Assembly: GCF_043641665.1 (NCBI RefSeq)
Contig: NC_092183.1
Coordinates: 13,722,001 to 13,786,000, forward strand
Length of the DNA: 64,000 nucleotides
Direction: 5' to 3'
Source of the DNA: Enoplosus armatus
Taxonomy: Eukaryota > Chordata > Actinopteri > Centrarchiformes > Enoplosidae
Position 1 is the stretch's first letter, and every line of letters begins with the position of its first letter. A program made the translations under genes and the position numbers. The notes under the pieces were generated by a model. That model did not search any database and was not told the origin of the DNA. It was given only the letters and a program-made list of their open reading frames with translations. Below, piece by piece: positions 22,913 through 35,683 of the stretch.

Positions 22913-25900
22913 ATGGTTTCACCGAAGCGAGAAAGAGAGGCTGAAGTGGACGATGATGATAACGAAGACAGAGGTAAGTGTATTTACTTCTAACGTCTGT
23001 CCTACGTTTGGTTAGCTCGTAGCTAACGTTCATGTTACTAACTGTTAGAAGCCAGATAAAAGTGCGTTCGAGTTTGTTCGCGGGTCGGTCCAGTCAGATG
23101 CAGGCGGGTCAATAAGTACCACTACTGTGTAGTAGCTGAAAAGAAATGTATAGTCCTTCCAGTTCACTCTGTGAATTAAATCAATCATCTCCGAACAACT
23201 TAGCTAGCATGCTTAGCTAGCATGTTCAGCTAGCTTACATTCAACTCATTGAACACAATCTGGTTTGACTCTGTTCGTTTTGTTTCACCTCACGTTGCAG
23301 TGGCTGTCAAAATATTCCGAGGACGTGTAGTAGACCGGAGAAGTCGCCACTGTCCTTACCTTGACACCATAAACAGGCAAGATAAAGTTGAATGTGTATA
23401 GCTAATGTTAGTGCTAAATGCTGGTTAGCCCTGCCTTCTAACTGTTTTAGCTCTGCTATTGACTCCCAGTTTGTCTGTTTATCCATCAGGAGTGTGCTGG
23501 ACTTCGACTTTGAGAAACTATGCTCCATCTCTCTGTCCCATATCAATGTCTATGCCTGCCTTATATGTGGGAAATACTTTCAAGGTAGGTGAATTATCTG
23601 ACATTTAACCCGGGATCAAACTCCTTGTTGTGCTTGGACTGATTTACTCATGTATGCTTGCTTCTGTGTAGGCAGAGGTCTGAAGTCCCACGCTTACACT
23701 CACAGTGTGCAGTTTACCCATCATGTGTTCCTGAATCTGCACACTCTTAAGTTTTACTGTTTGCCAGACAACTACGAGATCATTGACTCTTCATTAGAAG
23801 ACATTACGGTAGGTAAAGTGATGGTGTTACAGGTTTATGGCATGTTGTTGTTATACTGTTGAAAGCAAACGTTGAATTAATTTTCATGTTCAGCACCATC
23901 CTTTTAAAAAGCAAAAAAAAGCACTTGTTTAAATGTCATCTGATCCTGATCTTAAAGGTTGCATCACACAAATATTGTTTTAAAGCACCAAGGGTCATAT
24001 TCAATGTATCATATTGTCAATATTGAAGTGCTGAGTCAAAAATACAGTACTGTACAAACTGTAATTTGTTCACATGTTCTCACTTTCTCTACAGTATGTG
24101 CTGAAGCCAACTTTCACCAAGCAGCACATTGCAGGGCTGGACAAGCAGGGAAAACTGTACAGAGCCTACGATGGTACGACCTACCTGCCAGGCATTGTAG
24201 GGCTCAACAACATAAAAGCCAATGACTACGCCAATGTGGTGTTACAGGTATGAATATCTGCCACAATGGACCTTATCTGGAGTTGGTCATAAACTTTTTA
24301 AATAACTCCAACCATTTCATATTTGCCTCTTCTTCCTAGGCTTTTTCCAATGTTCCACCACTGCGAAACTACTTCCTGGAGGAGGAAAACTACAGGGGAA
24401 TCCGCAGGCCACCAGGGGACATCATGTTCCTCTTGGTGCAGAGGTTTGGTGAGCTGATGCGCAAGCTTTGGAATCCAAGAAACTTCAAGGCCCATGTGTC
24501 TCCCCATGAGATGCTGCAGGCTGTGGTGCTGTGCAGCAAGAAGAACTTCCAAATTACTAAGCAAGGTAATTATTTTAGTTGCCAGAAAGTTGTAGTACTG
24601 TGTTATACTAAGTACTGCAGATCTCAAGTAGGCTTTTAACACATGCTGCCCTGTGGAGGCTTGGTTGTGGTGCTGATTGATTGTTTTCTGTCTGCAGGAG
24701 ATGCTGTGGACTTCATGACATGGTTCTTGAATGCTCTGCATGGAGCTCTTGGAGGCACAAAGAAAAAACCTTGTGAGTAGAAGGACAAGCAAAGGGGATT
24801 GATCCCTAATTGTTAAGTCATGTGCAAATAATGTTATGGTATACAGTTTTATATCAAATGTGAATGATATATGGTTGAATTTCATTTAGAGTTAGCATTT
24901 CAAGCATGTAAAAATTGATTGTTAAGAAAATGCAAATTAACCTGGGTCCTCATTTGTCTTTCTGTCCTCACAGCAATCATTACAAAAGCATTTCAAGGCT
25001 CCATGCGGATCTTCTCCAAGAAACTTCCACACCCAGATTTAGTGAGTTTCCTGCTTGTGTTCATATATAATTGTAATCATTTTACCAATAGAATAGCTCT
25101 TGTTTATTCATAAAGTTTAAATTATCTGATAATGTTTTGTACATACATACATATCTCCGAAAGTGACTGAGGAAGTTTGCTATTCAGATACAAGGCAAAG
25201 ACAGAAAGAATATTCTCTATTTCCACATGCCTTTTAAAACTAACTTTGCTTGTTTACTGTGTATTCTGTTTTTGTTGAACACCTGTGAAAACATTTAAAG
25301 TTATTTTGTAGGTGTTTTTTTAAATTATTTTTATTTTCCAGCTACCAGAGGAGAAGGAGGCATTGCTCGTGACAGAGGAGTACCAGGAGCAGATGTCTGA
25401 ATCCACCTTCCTGTTTCTGACCCTTGACCTCCCAACAGCTCCATTGTACAAGGATGAGAAGGAGCAGCTTATAATCCCGCAGGTCCCTCTCTTCAACATC
25501 CTTGGAAAATTCAATGGCAATACGGAGAAGGTACAGATTCATTCACATCTTCTTGTCTTAAATATATCGTGCAAAATAAAAGAAATGTGGGAAGAATGAC
25601 TTAAAGCAATGTTGCAATGCAGTAATCAACAGAAAAGTTTTGGTGTTGATAAAGATTTTTTGGCACAAAACTGGATGATTACATTTTGACATAGTCGCAC
25701 CTAAAGAAGAGAAGAGTTTTGCAGATGCTAATATTTTTTATAAATATCTGTGCACGCTTTCCTGTCTCATTTACGTTCAGGAATACAAAACCTACAAAGA
25801 GAATTTTCTCAAAAGGTTCCAGCTGACCAAACTGCCTCCGTACCTTGTCTTTTGCATCAAAAGATTCACCAAGAACAACTTCTTTGTGGAAAAGAATCCC

Positions 25901-27345
25901 ACAATTGTCAACTTCCCTATCACGTAAGTGCTGTTCATATACCGCAAGATGAAATACGCAGCCTTGATCGAAGTGCCTGACAGAACCATGAACTGCATGT
26001 TGACAATAGTAAAACATTGTTATTATGTGTGTATTATGTATATAATGTGACTCTTGTGATAAGTGACGTGTGTATTTTGTCCTCAGCATAAATATGTTGT
26101 CACTCTCTGTGTGCCTCAACAGAAATGTAGACCTCCGTGAGTACTTGACAGAAGAAGCTCAAGTTACAGAGAAGAACACGACTTATGACCTTGTTGCCAA
26201 CGTAGTGCATGATGGGAAACCCACAGAGGGAGCGTACAGAATACATGTTCTACATCATGTAGGTTGCTGCCAGATATTTGTGGATTTTCCCTGCTTTTTG
26301 ATGGCATTACTACAAACAACCTTAACAAATGCATTACATTATGTTTTGACCAAGTCTTATTATGGGTCATCATCAGTCATATCTTTTTTTGTTTAATCAG
26401 GGAACTGGGAAGTGGTATGAGATGCAGGACCTGCAGGTGACTGACATTCTCCCCCAGATGATTACATTGTCAGAGGCCTACATCCAGGCAAGTCCTCCGA
26501 CTCATTCTGTGCATGTTGGAAAATGTAAATGTTGCTGAGCCTTGGCTCCATACTTTTCTGTGCAACATGAAATGACAAAAAAATGAATCACTTTTCATCT
26601 GATGGCATTCACGGCACACCCCTTTCAATTTTTAAAGGCAAATCTACAGGAAAACGGGCAGTTGCAGTTTCTGAGTATGGCATAGACTATTTAACTTCTA
26701 CAGTAATTCTCTGGAGCAATAGTAGTGGTATGAAATAAATAAAAAGATAGGCCAGTATTACTCTTAATAACATGGAGGTTCCTCTCTAATCGTAGATGCG
26801 TAAAAACATTATATAAAGTCTGCAGATGCTTTTATCTTAATCTTTACATATATGAATTAACTGTTGCGTTAACAGTTGTGTTTTTGTAAAGATATTCATG
26901 TAAATACATTTTCCTTACTATCGAATAAAGAAGCAGGTCACGCCTCCCTGAAGAGCTGCTAAAGAGAATTTAATCTGGTGTTTCAGTGGTGATTTCAGAG
27001 GCTTTGCTCTCTGCCAGGAATACATTTAGTGGAGGACTGAATCCTTGTCATTTCTTAATAAAAAATTGTCAAAGTTAATTATACAGATTATTAGGCATTA
27101 AGGTATGAGGAGTTGGAAGTATACAGATTTTAGAACCTTCAAGCGTTCAAAGACTTGTATTAGCTGAATCTTATTTCATACCAGATTGCAGTTTTAAATC
27201 ATTGTAAAGTAAAAATGATCTTTGAACCCAACAAGTAGTTCTAGATTTGCATAGTCTCATTTTGGTAACATTTTTTTTCTCGATCTTGTAGATCTGGAAG
27301 AGACAAGAGAGTGACGATGACACAAAGAACCACACGGGGGTGTAA
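22913..27345 (+). CDS. usp39: USP39 / SAD1-type ubiquitin-specific protease-like splicing factor (13 exons, 499 aa)
   Basis: A U4/U6.U5 tri-snRNP assembly factor of the nucleus. Exons: 22913-22973, 23301-23376, 23490-23584, 23672-23808, 24095-24247, 24340-24565, 24698-24772, 24974-25041, 25342-25530, 25781-25923, 26123-26258, 26401-26487, 27292-27345. A short acidic/basic N-terminus precedes a zf-UBP finger (SRHCPYLDTINR; YACLICGKYFQGRGLKSHAY). The USP fold runs from GIVGLNNIKANDYANVVLQ to the end. The usual catalytic Cys of the GNTCYMN-like box is replaced (Asp in KAND) and the His box reads HVLHHGTGKWYEM, as expected for this non-canonical family. The protein is shorter than the human one (about 565 aa) because of a reduced N-terminal tail. 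Introns 2 and 12 use GC donors. A poly(A) signal lies at 27565-27570. Confidence 0.96.
23377..23489 (+). other. GC-AG intron of usp39 (intron 2)
   Basis: The exon ends AAACAG and the intron begins GCAAGA. Removing 23377-23489 joins AG with G to give Arg in ...DTINR-SVLDFDF, exactly as in the family. No GT donor nearby would keep the frame. Confidence 0.9.
26488..27291 (+). other. GC-AG intron of usp39 (last intron)
   Basis: The exon ends ATCCAG and the intron starts GCAAGT, the strongest form of a GC donor. Splicing to 27292 gives ...AYIQ-IWKRQESDDD, matching the family C-terminus. Confidence 0.88.
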
Positions 27346-28048
27346 GTGAGGCAGGATTTTCCTCTGTGTGAATGACCAGAAGTGTTTTCACCATTTTGGA
27401 AATGAACTGGGTATTTAAGTGATTGGAAATAGCAACAGAATATAGAATGAGAGTGGCGCGAGAGCATCAGGACTTTTTCTTTATAGCCACAAAAAAGAAA
27501 ATAAATGTAAATGTCTCTGTGGTTTTTTTCAATGTTTTATCTTTTTACTATGTGGAAGTTTCTAAATAAACAAGCTCCAGGACACGTGTCTCTGTCTGTA
27601 TGTTGAATTTGAATTTAGTTTTAGGAGTTTGTCATGTATATGTGGTTATTTGCACCAGGGATCATAGAACAGCAACAAGATAACAGAAGACGCAGCTCTG
27701 CAGCATTGTTGAGTAGCCAATTTTTAATACATACTGAGAGCTCATCTTATGTAATGGACGTTTCCACATTCATAATAATAACATACATATAGCAATGTAC
27801 TAACTGTTCACAAAACTGTTACCCCCTGCAGAAACTGCCCAATCCCAGCTGAATATTAATGAAGATTTATGGCTGATTAACTGAAATAGCATATGAGATT
27901 GATAATTCCCCAAACAGTAAAAAAAAAAAAAAGTTGATCAATGCATTACATTTATAAAACTTCAAGATCATGATGATGATCAGTGCAATTATACATTTTT
28001 AAAAAGAAAGTTCTTTGTGTGCACCTGTTTTCAGAGCTGCAGGCAGTT

Positions 28049-31000
28049 TCACTCCTTCCACATGTATTTCTCACAGAAGGCCTGGTTCTGCAGATAGAAA
28101 CAGAAATAGGATGTGAAACAGAAATTGAAAGTATTCACAAAATCACATTAGTACTTTAAACTGTTTAGACGCTAAACTGCATTTTGTTGTCTCAGTACTT
28201 GTAAACAAAAATGCAATTTAAAGTAGTACGGTGCAGACCAATAGCAACCAATCAATAGCCTTCAAAGAGAAGCTAGATACATTGGACTCAAAATAAGAGG
28301 AAGAGCAGCCATTAAGATGGGCGGGAGTTTATCAAGTTCTGTAGATGCGTAAAGCCTGGGTCAGGTTTGATGGCTGTGAAATATCCTTTTCAGGATGTGG
28401 TAATTTGCGTGGCCATTGTTGCTAATGGCAAAAAAAAGTTTTAATTGGAAAAACATTACACATGTACACTGTAATCTTCAGATGATGGGACTGACCTGTG
28501 CATCAGTTTTGTCAGCTAATGGCAATAATTGACTGAGTTTAACTTACACCACACTTCTGAGCAGTTAGAATGTCTTTGCACCAGTAGCTTGGTCCCCAAG
28601 TACAACGATTCTTTCCCATTAGCTCCAACTCCTTCGAGGCAACACACAGATCAGCTCTCTGCAGGATAAAAAGAGGAATGAGAAAATGAACCAGACCAAA
28701 GAAAGATATGTGTTCATGAACATTCAAGTGGCTCCACTGTGTTCATGATTAATGTTGCGTGGACCAGGGCTCATTGTGCTGTTGTGAATTATGTTAGCAA
28801 ATCAACTAATGTTTGTACATTTATTTAGTCACCAAAAGAAGAGGGGCTGCTGTAAGTGATGGTAAAAGTCATGTCAGTGAAGGTGTCTCTTGTTGATATA
28901 TAATGTTTACTCCAGACAAATCCTCTGTTTCCACTGTGTGAAGACTCATAGATATAAAAGTTTCCTCTTTGTCCCTCCAGTGAGATAAGTCATTGTACTC
29001 GTGAATGTCAGTGTTTTTTAAAAAGAGCTTATTCTTACTTCACAAGCATGTGGAACGTCCATCTGGTTTCCCAAAACCTTCTGCAGTCGGGAGCCATAGA
29101 TTCTGGTGAAAGCCTCACACTGAAAACAGCATGAGGGTTACTTAACAGCTGTTCACCTTTTCTTAGTCTACGTGATTAAAAACGACTTAAATCTCTTTGA
29201 ATATGTTGGCTGGTTTAAACTTAGTATCTTAAAATTACAGATTTGTGAGGGATTTTGTTAGTTGGGAGCACTGAGGGATATTTAGTATTAGAGGGAGCTG
29301 AGGGTCAGACCTTGGGGATGGCGTTGGGGTGATGGACACACACAGACTGGAGGAAAGAGGAAGTCTGAGGTTTGGTGGAGTTGGGACTCAGGTGAAGTCG
29401 GCTCAGCACAGCCAGCATGCGGCACGACTCACAGTCCGAGGGGAGTGATACCTCTGGGTAATCAAGAGAGCTTTAACTTGGCGTAGGAAGTGTGAGGTTC
29501 AAGTCAAACCAATAAACAAATGATGGCCAAATGTATTCTTTCTAAACATGTGACTGACCTGGAACAGGCTGCTCCTTGAACAAACAGAGGTGCAGAAGAG
29601 TGCATATTGTGTGAGGTGCAGCAGATGATAAGAGGAATTCAACTATCTGCACGCCATATTTGTTAACGAAATCATCACACTGCTCCTTATAGCTCTGTGG
29701 TACAAGATCGCAGACCTCTTCCATGAGCTTCATCAAAGCACCCTGCAGGGCAAGAAAGAGAAGATGGTGTGATTAACATGATGGGATGTACAGTGAGGGA
29801 TGTGTGCTTGAAGTAATACAAAGTGATACGAAAATAAAGGGTCACCTCAGTCATGTTTTGGGGCAACAGGGTCTCCAGTTTCTTGATGATAAACAAACAC
29901 AGGGTGCAAGCTGGGTTGAACTGCTCCTAGAGGGAGAATTAGCCAATAAGAGGGCCAGGTATAGTATGAAAATAAAAACCACAAGTTTCATTTCAACTTC
30001 CATTTTAACCATCCACTTCTGCTTTCTCATACTCACATGGGTGCTGGTGGCCGTACCAAGTGCAGAGCTGGATAAGTCTTTGTTGGTGGCTTGGTGGGGT
30101 AGTTTCAGCAGTTCCTCCTCCTTGTTGACAGCACAAAGTCCAAAAGCCATGCAGGTCTCTCCTGGTTTCTACATAAACACATATTATCTTGCATGAAAGG
30201 TGATCATTGATGGCCGAAGTGTTTATTCTTATAAAGAAGCCTAAATAGAGGCTAAACTCACCAGGTGACCAGGTGTTTGCTGCAGGACTTTCGGCAAATA
30301 CATCCTCACCTGTGAATCACACTCTGATGCCTGCTCCCCTGGCAGGCGTTGGCACAGAGCATGCAAGGCTTCATATACAGTCTCCTGCAAAAACACAGTA
30401 GTTAGTGCATTGTCTATGTTGCAGCAAGAATACTGGGTTGCTACTTGTGTTGAAAACAAATGAATGTGCTTTTCTACATAAATAGACAGCCATTTTTATA
30501 TTTTTTATTTTTATTTATTTAAGTACAAAGTGAGCACACGCAACATAGCTTGACAAACCAAAACATTTGCATTTACTCTGACATTTGAATATTGGAATTT
30601 GCTTAAAATTGGCAGCTACCTAATATTAAACGTCCATTTTAGGTTTAACCTTTTAAAACATTATATGGATCCCAGCTGCTGGGCGTGGCTGCCAGCTTCC
30701 TTATCAACCAATTCCCCAAACCTGATGAGTGTGGTCAGTAAAATGAAGTGAAACTGTGCAGTGAGCGAGTCACCATCAGCCTCACCTTAGCATCTCTGCT
30801 GGAAATCACGTTGGCGGACAGCTGGACGATCTGGCTGCACTCTGAACAGATGTCCAAAGTCTAATAAGGAGAAGCCACAGTGAGATCATTATTCAGGCCT
30901 GAAGACATTCATGTCCACAAAATATAATACAAACATAAAGCAAGTGTTGTCAGTGTTGTTTTTAAGCTCATAACGTGCACTTTTTAAGACTTAATGTAAT

Positions 31001-31530
31001 GAAATACATACATATGCAAAAAGAATGTGAATTAGCATTTGTCTAATACAGTTCAATGTGTATAAGTACAATAGGTCTATGTGTGTGTATTATTTAGTTC
31101 CATATATTGGTATGTTGGCCTTTTGACATTTGACAAAACAGTGATAATATAGGAAATAAAAGTCAGGCTTACCAGAGATTTCTGTTTGATGAAGGACAAA
31201 GGGTCTGTGATGAACCTGGAGTCCCCTTTAAACCGCCAGACAGACAGAAATGATACACACAGTGATTGAGAGAGAAAGGGGACATTTTAAAAGGTGTAAT
31301 ATATATATACACATATATTTATATATATATTTCAGCAATAGCGTCATCCTTCTTTGAACTGATTCGTTGTCATAAATCCAACGACAGGAATATTATGACC
31401 CCCTGACAACAGAATTAATGGCGACTAGTTGACATAAAAGGAGACATTAGAGTCTCTGTCGGTAAATCTTCATCTTACCGGGCCACAGAGACACCGCGAG
31501 GGTCACCAGGAGAAGGCCAGGTGCTGACAT
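28049..31530 (-). CDS. sftpb: Surfactant protein B-like saposin protein (11 exons, 357 aa)
   Basis: Secreted, lipid-interacting saposin-repeat proprotein. Minus-strand exons: 31479-31530, 31173-31225, 30786-30860, 30262-30384, 30037-30168, 29846-29926, 29559-29742, 29311-29453, 29039-29119, 28548-28658, 28049-28087; the frame closes at 357 residues. The signal peptide is MSAPGLLLVTLAVSLWP. Three saposin-B-type units follow, with CSECSQIVQLS and CMAFGLCAV in the first, CTLCLFIIKKLETLLP, EVCDLVP, CDDFVNKYG and CTLLHLCLF in the second, and CESCRMLAVL onward in the third. A C-terminal saposin-A-like motif follows (CTWGPSYWCKDILTAQKCG ... CEKYMWKE). The middle unit resembles mature SP-B (GALMKLMEEVC compared with GALAVAVAQVC). 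Position next to usp39 supports SFTPB rather than prosaposin. Human SP-B has its saposin-A motif at the N-terminus; none is visible there here. Confidence 0.88.
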
Positions 31531-31905
31531 GATGAGAAGGAGCACAAAACGATATGAAGCGTAAATGATTTGGTCTATAATAACATCAATTCTGTTATTT
31601 GGTTCGCACCGGAAGTACAGGTTGATCGTCGTGCCCAATCAAAACGCCAGATGTAATGCGCAGGCGCTGTGGAACAAATCATGAAAAAAAGATGACTAGT
31701 TATACTTCCACTGCACTGTTAAACAGATATAGGCGACAAGTGGATACTATATTAACTGGATAAAATTAAACTTAAAAAAACTCACTGTAAATAGCGTATG
31801 GTGTAAACAAAGAGGAATATGCCTTAATTGATTTATAGTCCCTTTATTGAAATTAAGTCCACAACTCATGTTAAAAATAACAGCTGATGAAGGCTTCTGA
31901 AGGGA

Positions 31906-31924
31906 CCACTAGATGGCAGCAGAG
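31906..31924 (+). promoter_or_regulatory. CTCF-like motif
   Basis: CCACTAGATGGCAGCAGAG is a near-perfect match to the vertebrate CTCF core consensus (CCASYAGRKGGCRS). It lies about 380 bp upstream of the sftpb start codon. Occupancy is unknown. Confidence 0.5.
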
Positions 31925-31944
31925 CACAGGAAATGTACAGTGGA

Positions 31945-34020
31945 CATAGTTCAGCCAAGTTTTATTTGTCACATACATGAGCAATGTGTGTTCTCAATTA
32001 CAAGAGGAAGTAAGAGGAAGAGGAAAAAAACATGAGAGATAAAAATTTAAATCATAAGAATTATACACATGATTAAATGTAAAATGTACATACGTCACAA
32101 TTGTAACTACACAATGAAATTGTGTAGGCAATGCAAAAGATAGACAATGTGCTATACAAGGCTAAAAAATACGTCACTGTCTAAATTCTGCATGCTCCTG
32201 AGGAAGATTATTAAGCATTGACACATTCAGACTTAAGTGTTTAAGCCACGTCCTGAAAGATGATGCAAAATGAGGCATCTTTGTCCAAATTTCCAGCAAA
32301 TTTTTGAGTAAATCAAGTAATTGCTAAATTGTTACATTAGTTAGTCCAGTTACATAGAAAAGGGCATTTCTGACCCTGCATTTGAAGTGAATTATTATGA
32401 ATTTGATTTATTAGTATTAATAAATCATCATCAACTCAACTATCTATCTGTCTGTTTGTGTTAGTGATAGCTGAAAGGCAACTTCACTGGGCTTGTGCCC
32501 GGATCAACACTGTCAAAACATGTAAAGAGATTAGCGAGAAGCTGCAGGGAGATGCTGTTTCAGATAGAACAGTGATAGGACATTCACAGAGATGACTCAG
32601 TGTTGGAAGTGTCTGCTTAGTCATTACTCATGCTTTCTCTTGGCTGCTTAAAGGTCTCACCATTACTATCCAAGATAACTAAGAGGCAGTAGGGTAGTAT
32701 TTGAATTTTCACAGTGTTTCTGCAGTTCATACTTACTGTAACTCTTTATTTACATTTACAGCATATCTTTTCCTTTTATATTTGCTTTTTATGATAAATT
32801 AATAGGAAGAAGCATTATTTCAAAATTTCATCCAAAACATCTGTCCTTTACATTATTTACAACTAACAGTCTCAATAATAATATTTCAACTCTATTACTT
32901 AATTGTAACATGAACCATTTTACAGATAATCAACCTGCACTGAAGAAGCTTTTTAGGACTGGTCCAGATAGCTTGCATTAAGCTGTCTCAAATTTGCAAA
33001 CCAACCTAAACTGAAATGAATGAATTCCACAAATGTTGACATAAAATCAGTTTGATGTATTTTGCAGTAGAACATCATAGGCAAGTTATAATTATGTAAA
33101 CCTACATAAAAATGGTTTTGGACAGGATAGTTTTGCAAAGATGTTGAAAATTAGAATCAAACAAAATAAACAAATGTGAGTCCTGCCATCTCTATGTAGT
33201 GTCAGCTTTGTCTCTGCTAGCAAACACATAATTATCAGGTTATTCTTTAACATTGTGAAAGAAAACCTTCAGTTTGTCAATTCTTCATCTGTCTTTACTA
33301 TAGATGAAGGCAGATAGGATCGAATATGAGGAAACACAGGCAGACATTCCATTAGCACCTGCAGTGTACCAGAAAGAAGCATGCATGAAAGACAAAAGAG
33401 ACCAAAACAATGACAATGGGGTCACAAACCTGCTGCATAACCACTACTTGCCTAACTTGGTGTGCAGGTGAAAGTCCCCATGGAAACCCTAATCTCCTAA
33501 TCGTAATGCATTTAACTGCAAGCAGGCGTTTTGACACTCCTTGGATTGCATGGAAATTGGAAGTGCATTGTTTCTATGATCCATCATCATGACATCATTT
33601 GTCTGCTAATCCATTTCCCCAAGTAGTATGAGGAGGAAAGTGTCAGCCCCAACAAAAAGTTGTTTTTGTTTCACCATATTCCATGTTATGACTCTACCTG
33701 TTACAAACAGACTGGATGCAGTTTTTCCAGTTTGGCATCTTCCTCATGCATTCCTCATGTTCACTCCATTCCCTTCAATCACGTAATCCATTTACTGGAC
33801 AGACCAATCAGTTCTGGAGACGCCCAGACTATTCCCCACTGTAACTTCCTTGTGACATATAGTAAGATAGATAATTAGAGGTTAGATGCTTAACCTAGGT
33901 AAGGTTCTTGTTATTTTGAATGGGAGGTTGTCTGAAACAGGAAATGTGTTTACTTTAACAAGACAGTTTTATTACCAGCAGCACCAAGTGGTTGAAAAAT
34001 ATGACAAACTACACAAATTA
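31945..34020. other. Intergenic; no gene seen
   Basis: A LINE/SINE-like tail fragment (AAGTTTTATTTGTCACATAC) lies near 31957. The rest is AT-rich with no supported coding exon. Confidence 0.5.
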
Positions 34021-34024
34021 ATTT

Positions 34025-35185
34025 AGAATCAGAATCAGAATCAGGAACTGTTTATTGCCAAGTAACATACATTACAAGGAATTTGCTGTGGTCTGAAGGT
34101 GCTATTGTTTTGATAACAGATAAGTAGAATATAAAAGCTAAAATAAGAATAAGAATAAAAATAAAAGTAAGATAAATAACAAACAGTGCAGTGACCAGAA
34201 TAAAGTAAAGTGTCCAGATAAAGTGTCCAGTAGGGGGTGGGTGCGTTAATGTAACGCAGGGGGGACAGGGGTGATGTACGTTAATATAACGTATAACTTG
34301 TTTGTGTTCTGGGGGGGGGGGGGGGGGGGGAGGTTTTGGTCCTGATGGACCGCAGCCTCCTGCCAGAGGGGAGGGGGTCGAACAGATGGTGTCCGGGGTG
34401 GGAGGGGTCGGCAGCGATCTTCCCTGCTCTCCTCAGGGTCCTGGAGGAGTACAGGTCCTGAAGAGATGGGAGGTTGCAGCCGATCACCCTCTCTGCAGAG
34501 CGGATGATACGCTGCAGTCTGCGTCTGTCCTTGGTGGAGGCAGCAGCGTACCAGACGGTGATGGAGGAGGTGAGGATGGACTCTATGATGGCAGTGTAGA
34601 AGTGAACCAGCATTGTTTGTGGCAGGTTAAACTTCCTCAGCTGCCTCAGGAAGTACATCCTCTGTTGGGCTTTCTTGATGAGGGAGCTGATGTTCGGGGC
34701 TGCGCTCTTCCTGAAGTCTACAACCATCTCCACTGTCTTTGAAGCGTTAAGCTCCAGGTTGTTGCTGTTGCACCAGGTCACCAGGTGGTCAATCTCCCAC
34801 CTGTAGGCAGACTCATCTTCTCCAGAGATGAGTCCGATGAGGGTGGTGTCTTGACAGCTTGACAGACTGGTGACTGGAGGTGCAGCTGTTGGTGTACAGG
34901 GAGAAGAGTAGAGGAGAAAGAACGCAGCCTTGAGGGGAGCCGGTGCTGATTGTCCGCGAGTCTGAGACGTGTTTCCCCAGCTTCACGTGCTGCTTCCTGT
35001 CAGACAGGAAATCTGTGATCCACCTGCAGGTGGGGTCAGGCACGTTCAGCTGGGAGAGCTTGTCCTGAAGAAGAGCCGGGACGATCGTGTTGAAGGCAGA
35101 GCTGAAGTCCACAAACAGGATCCTGGCATAGGATCCTGCGGAGTCCAGGTGCTGGAGGATGAAGTGTCTCAGATTGAAGAATATA
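34025..35185 (-). mobile_element. LINE with reverse-transcriptase remnants, minus strand
   Basis: Minus-strand frames contain RT blocks in order: ILFVDFSSAFNTI and GSPQGCVLSPLLFSLYTN (34813-35180), then MTWCNSNNLELNASKTVEMV and the C-terminal KAQQRMYFLRQLRKF ... YTAIIESILTSSITVWYA (34281-34781). The GSPQGCVLSPLLF motif is diagnostic of non-LTR RTs. The expected YADD segment between the two frames is disrupted by a frame shift. The 3' end carries an (AGAATC)n-type repeat at about 34025-34045. A 20-base G run (34311-34330) sits inside the coding tail. Truncated at the 5' end by the Tc1 fragment. Confidence 0.85.
34311..34330. repeat. Poly(G) run
   Basis: Twenty consecutive G residues inside the minus-strand LINE. 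Such runs can form G-quadruplexes and are prone to sequencing error. Confidence 0.9.
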
Positions 35186-35680
35186 CAGTGGGGTCCAAAA
35201 GAGACCACATTAAAAATCTCAAATATTTTCACGTAAACCCGGAAATAATCACAAAGTTTGAGGATTCTGAAACATGTAAAAACACAAGAAGTTATGACAA
35301 GTTAAATGAAGAAGAAATATTTAGGATTCTGCTCAGAGTTGGACACATGCACCAAATCGACTACACCCTGACCAAGGAGAAGTACCACACCATTCTTCAG
35401 AGACATGCTATACCCTCCAGTTTGCATCTTTGTGGAGAAGGATTCATACTACAGCAGGATAATGACCCCAAACACACCTCAAAGCTTTGCAAGAACTACT
35501 TGAAGACCAAAGAAGACCAAGAGATGATGCGGGTTAAGAAACCAAAGAATCCCATCACATCACTCACAATATGATGTTTAATGGGATACAACGATGAAGT
35601 GATGACAGTTTGTACCCAAAAGGTCAAAGGTCAACTTCAACTTCACTGTGGCATCATAATGTCCTAGAAAAACACTTTTT
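35186..35680 (+). mobile_element. Tc1/mariner transposon fragment
   Basis: The fragment begins after TA with CAGTGGGGTCCAAAAGAGAC, a typical Tc1-like terminal repeat start. It contains a decayed transposase frame with YHTILQRHAIPSS followed by FILQQDNDPKHTSKLC, the second catalytic Asp region of Tc1 transposases. The N-terminal DNA-binding half and a clear matching right terminus are missing. The right boundary is approximate. Confidence 0.78.
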
Positions 35681-35683
35681 CAA

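Noticed and set aside
24298..24885. 195-codon open frame on the minus strand
   Set aside because: It lies antisense to usp39 exons 6-7 and has no family features; it is a shadow of the coding strand.
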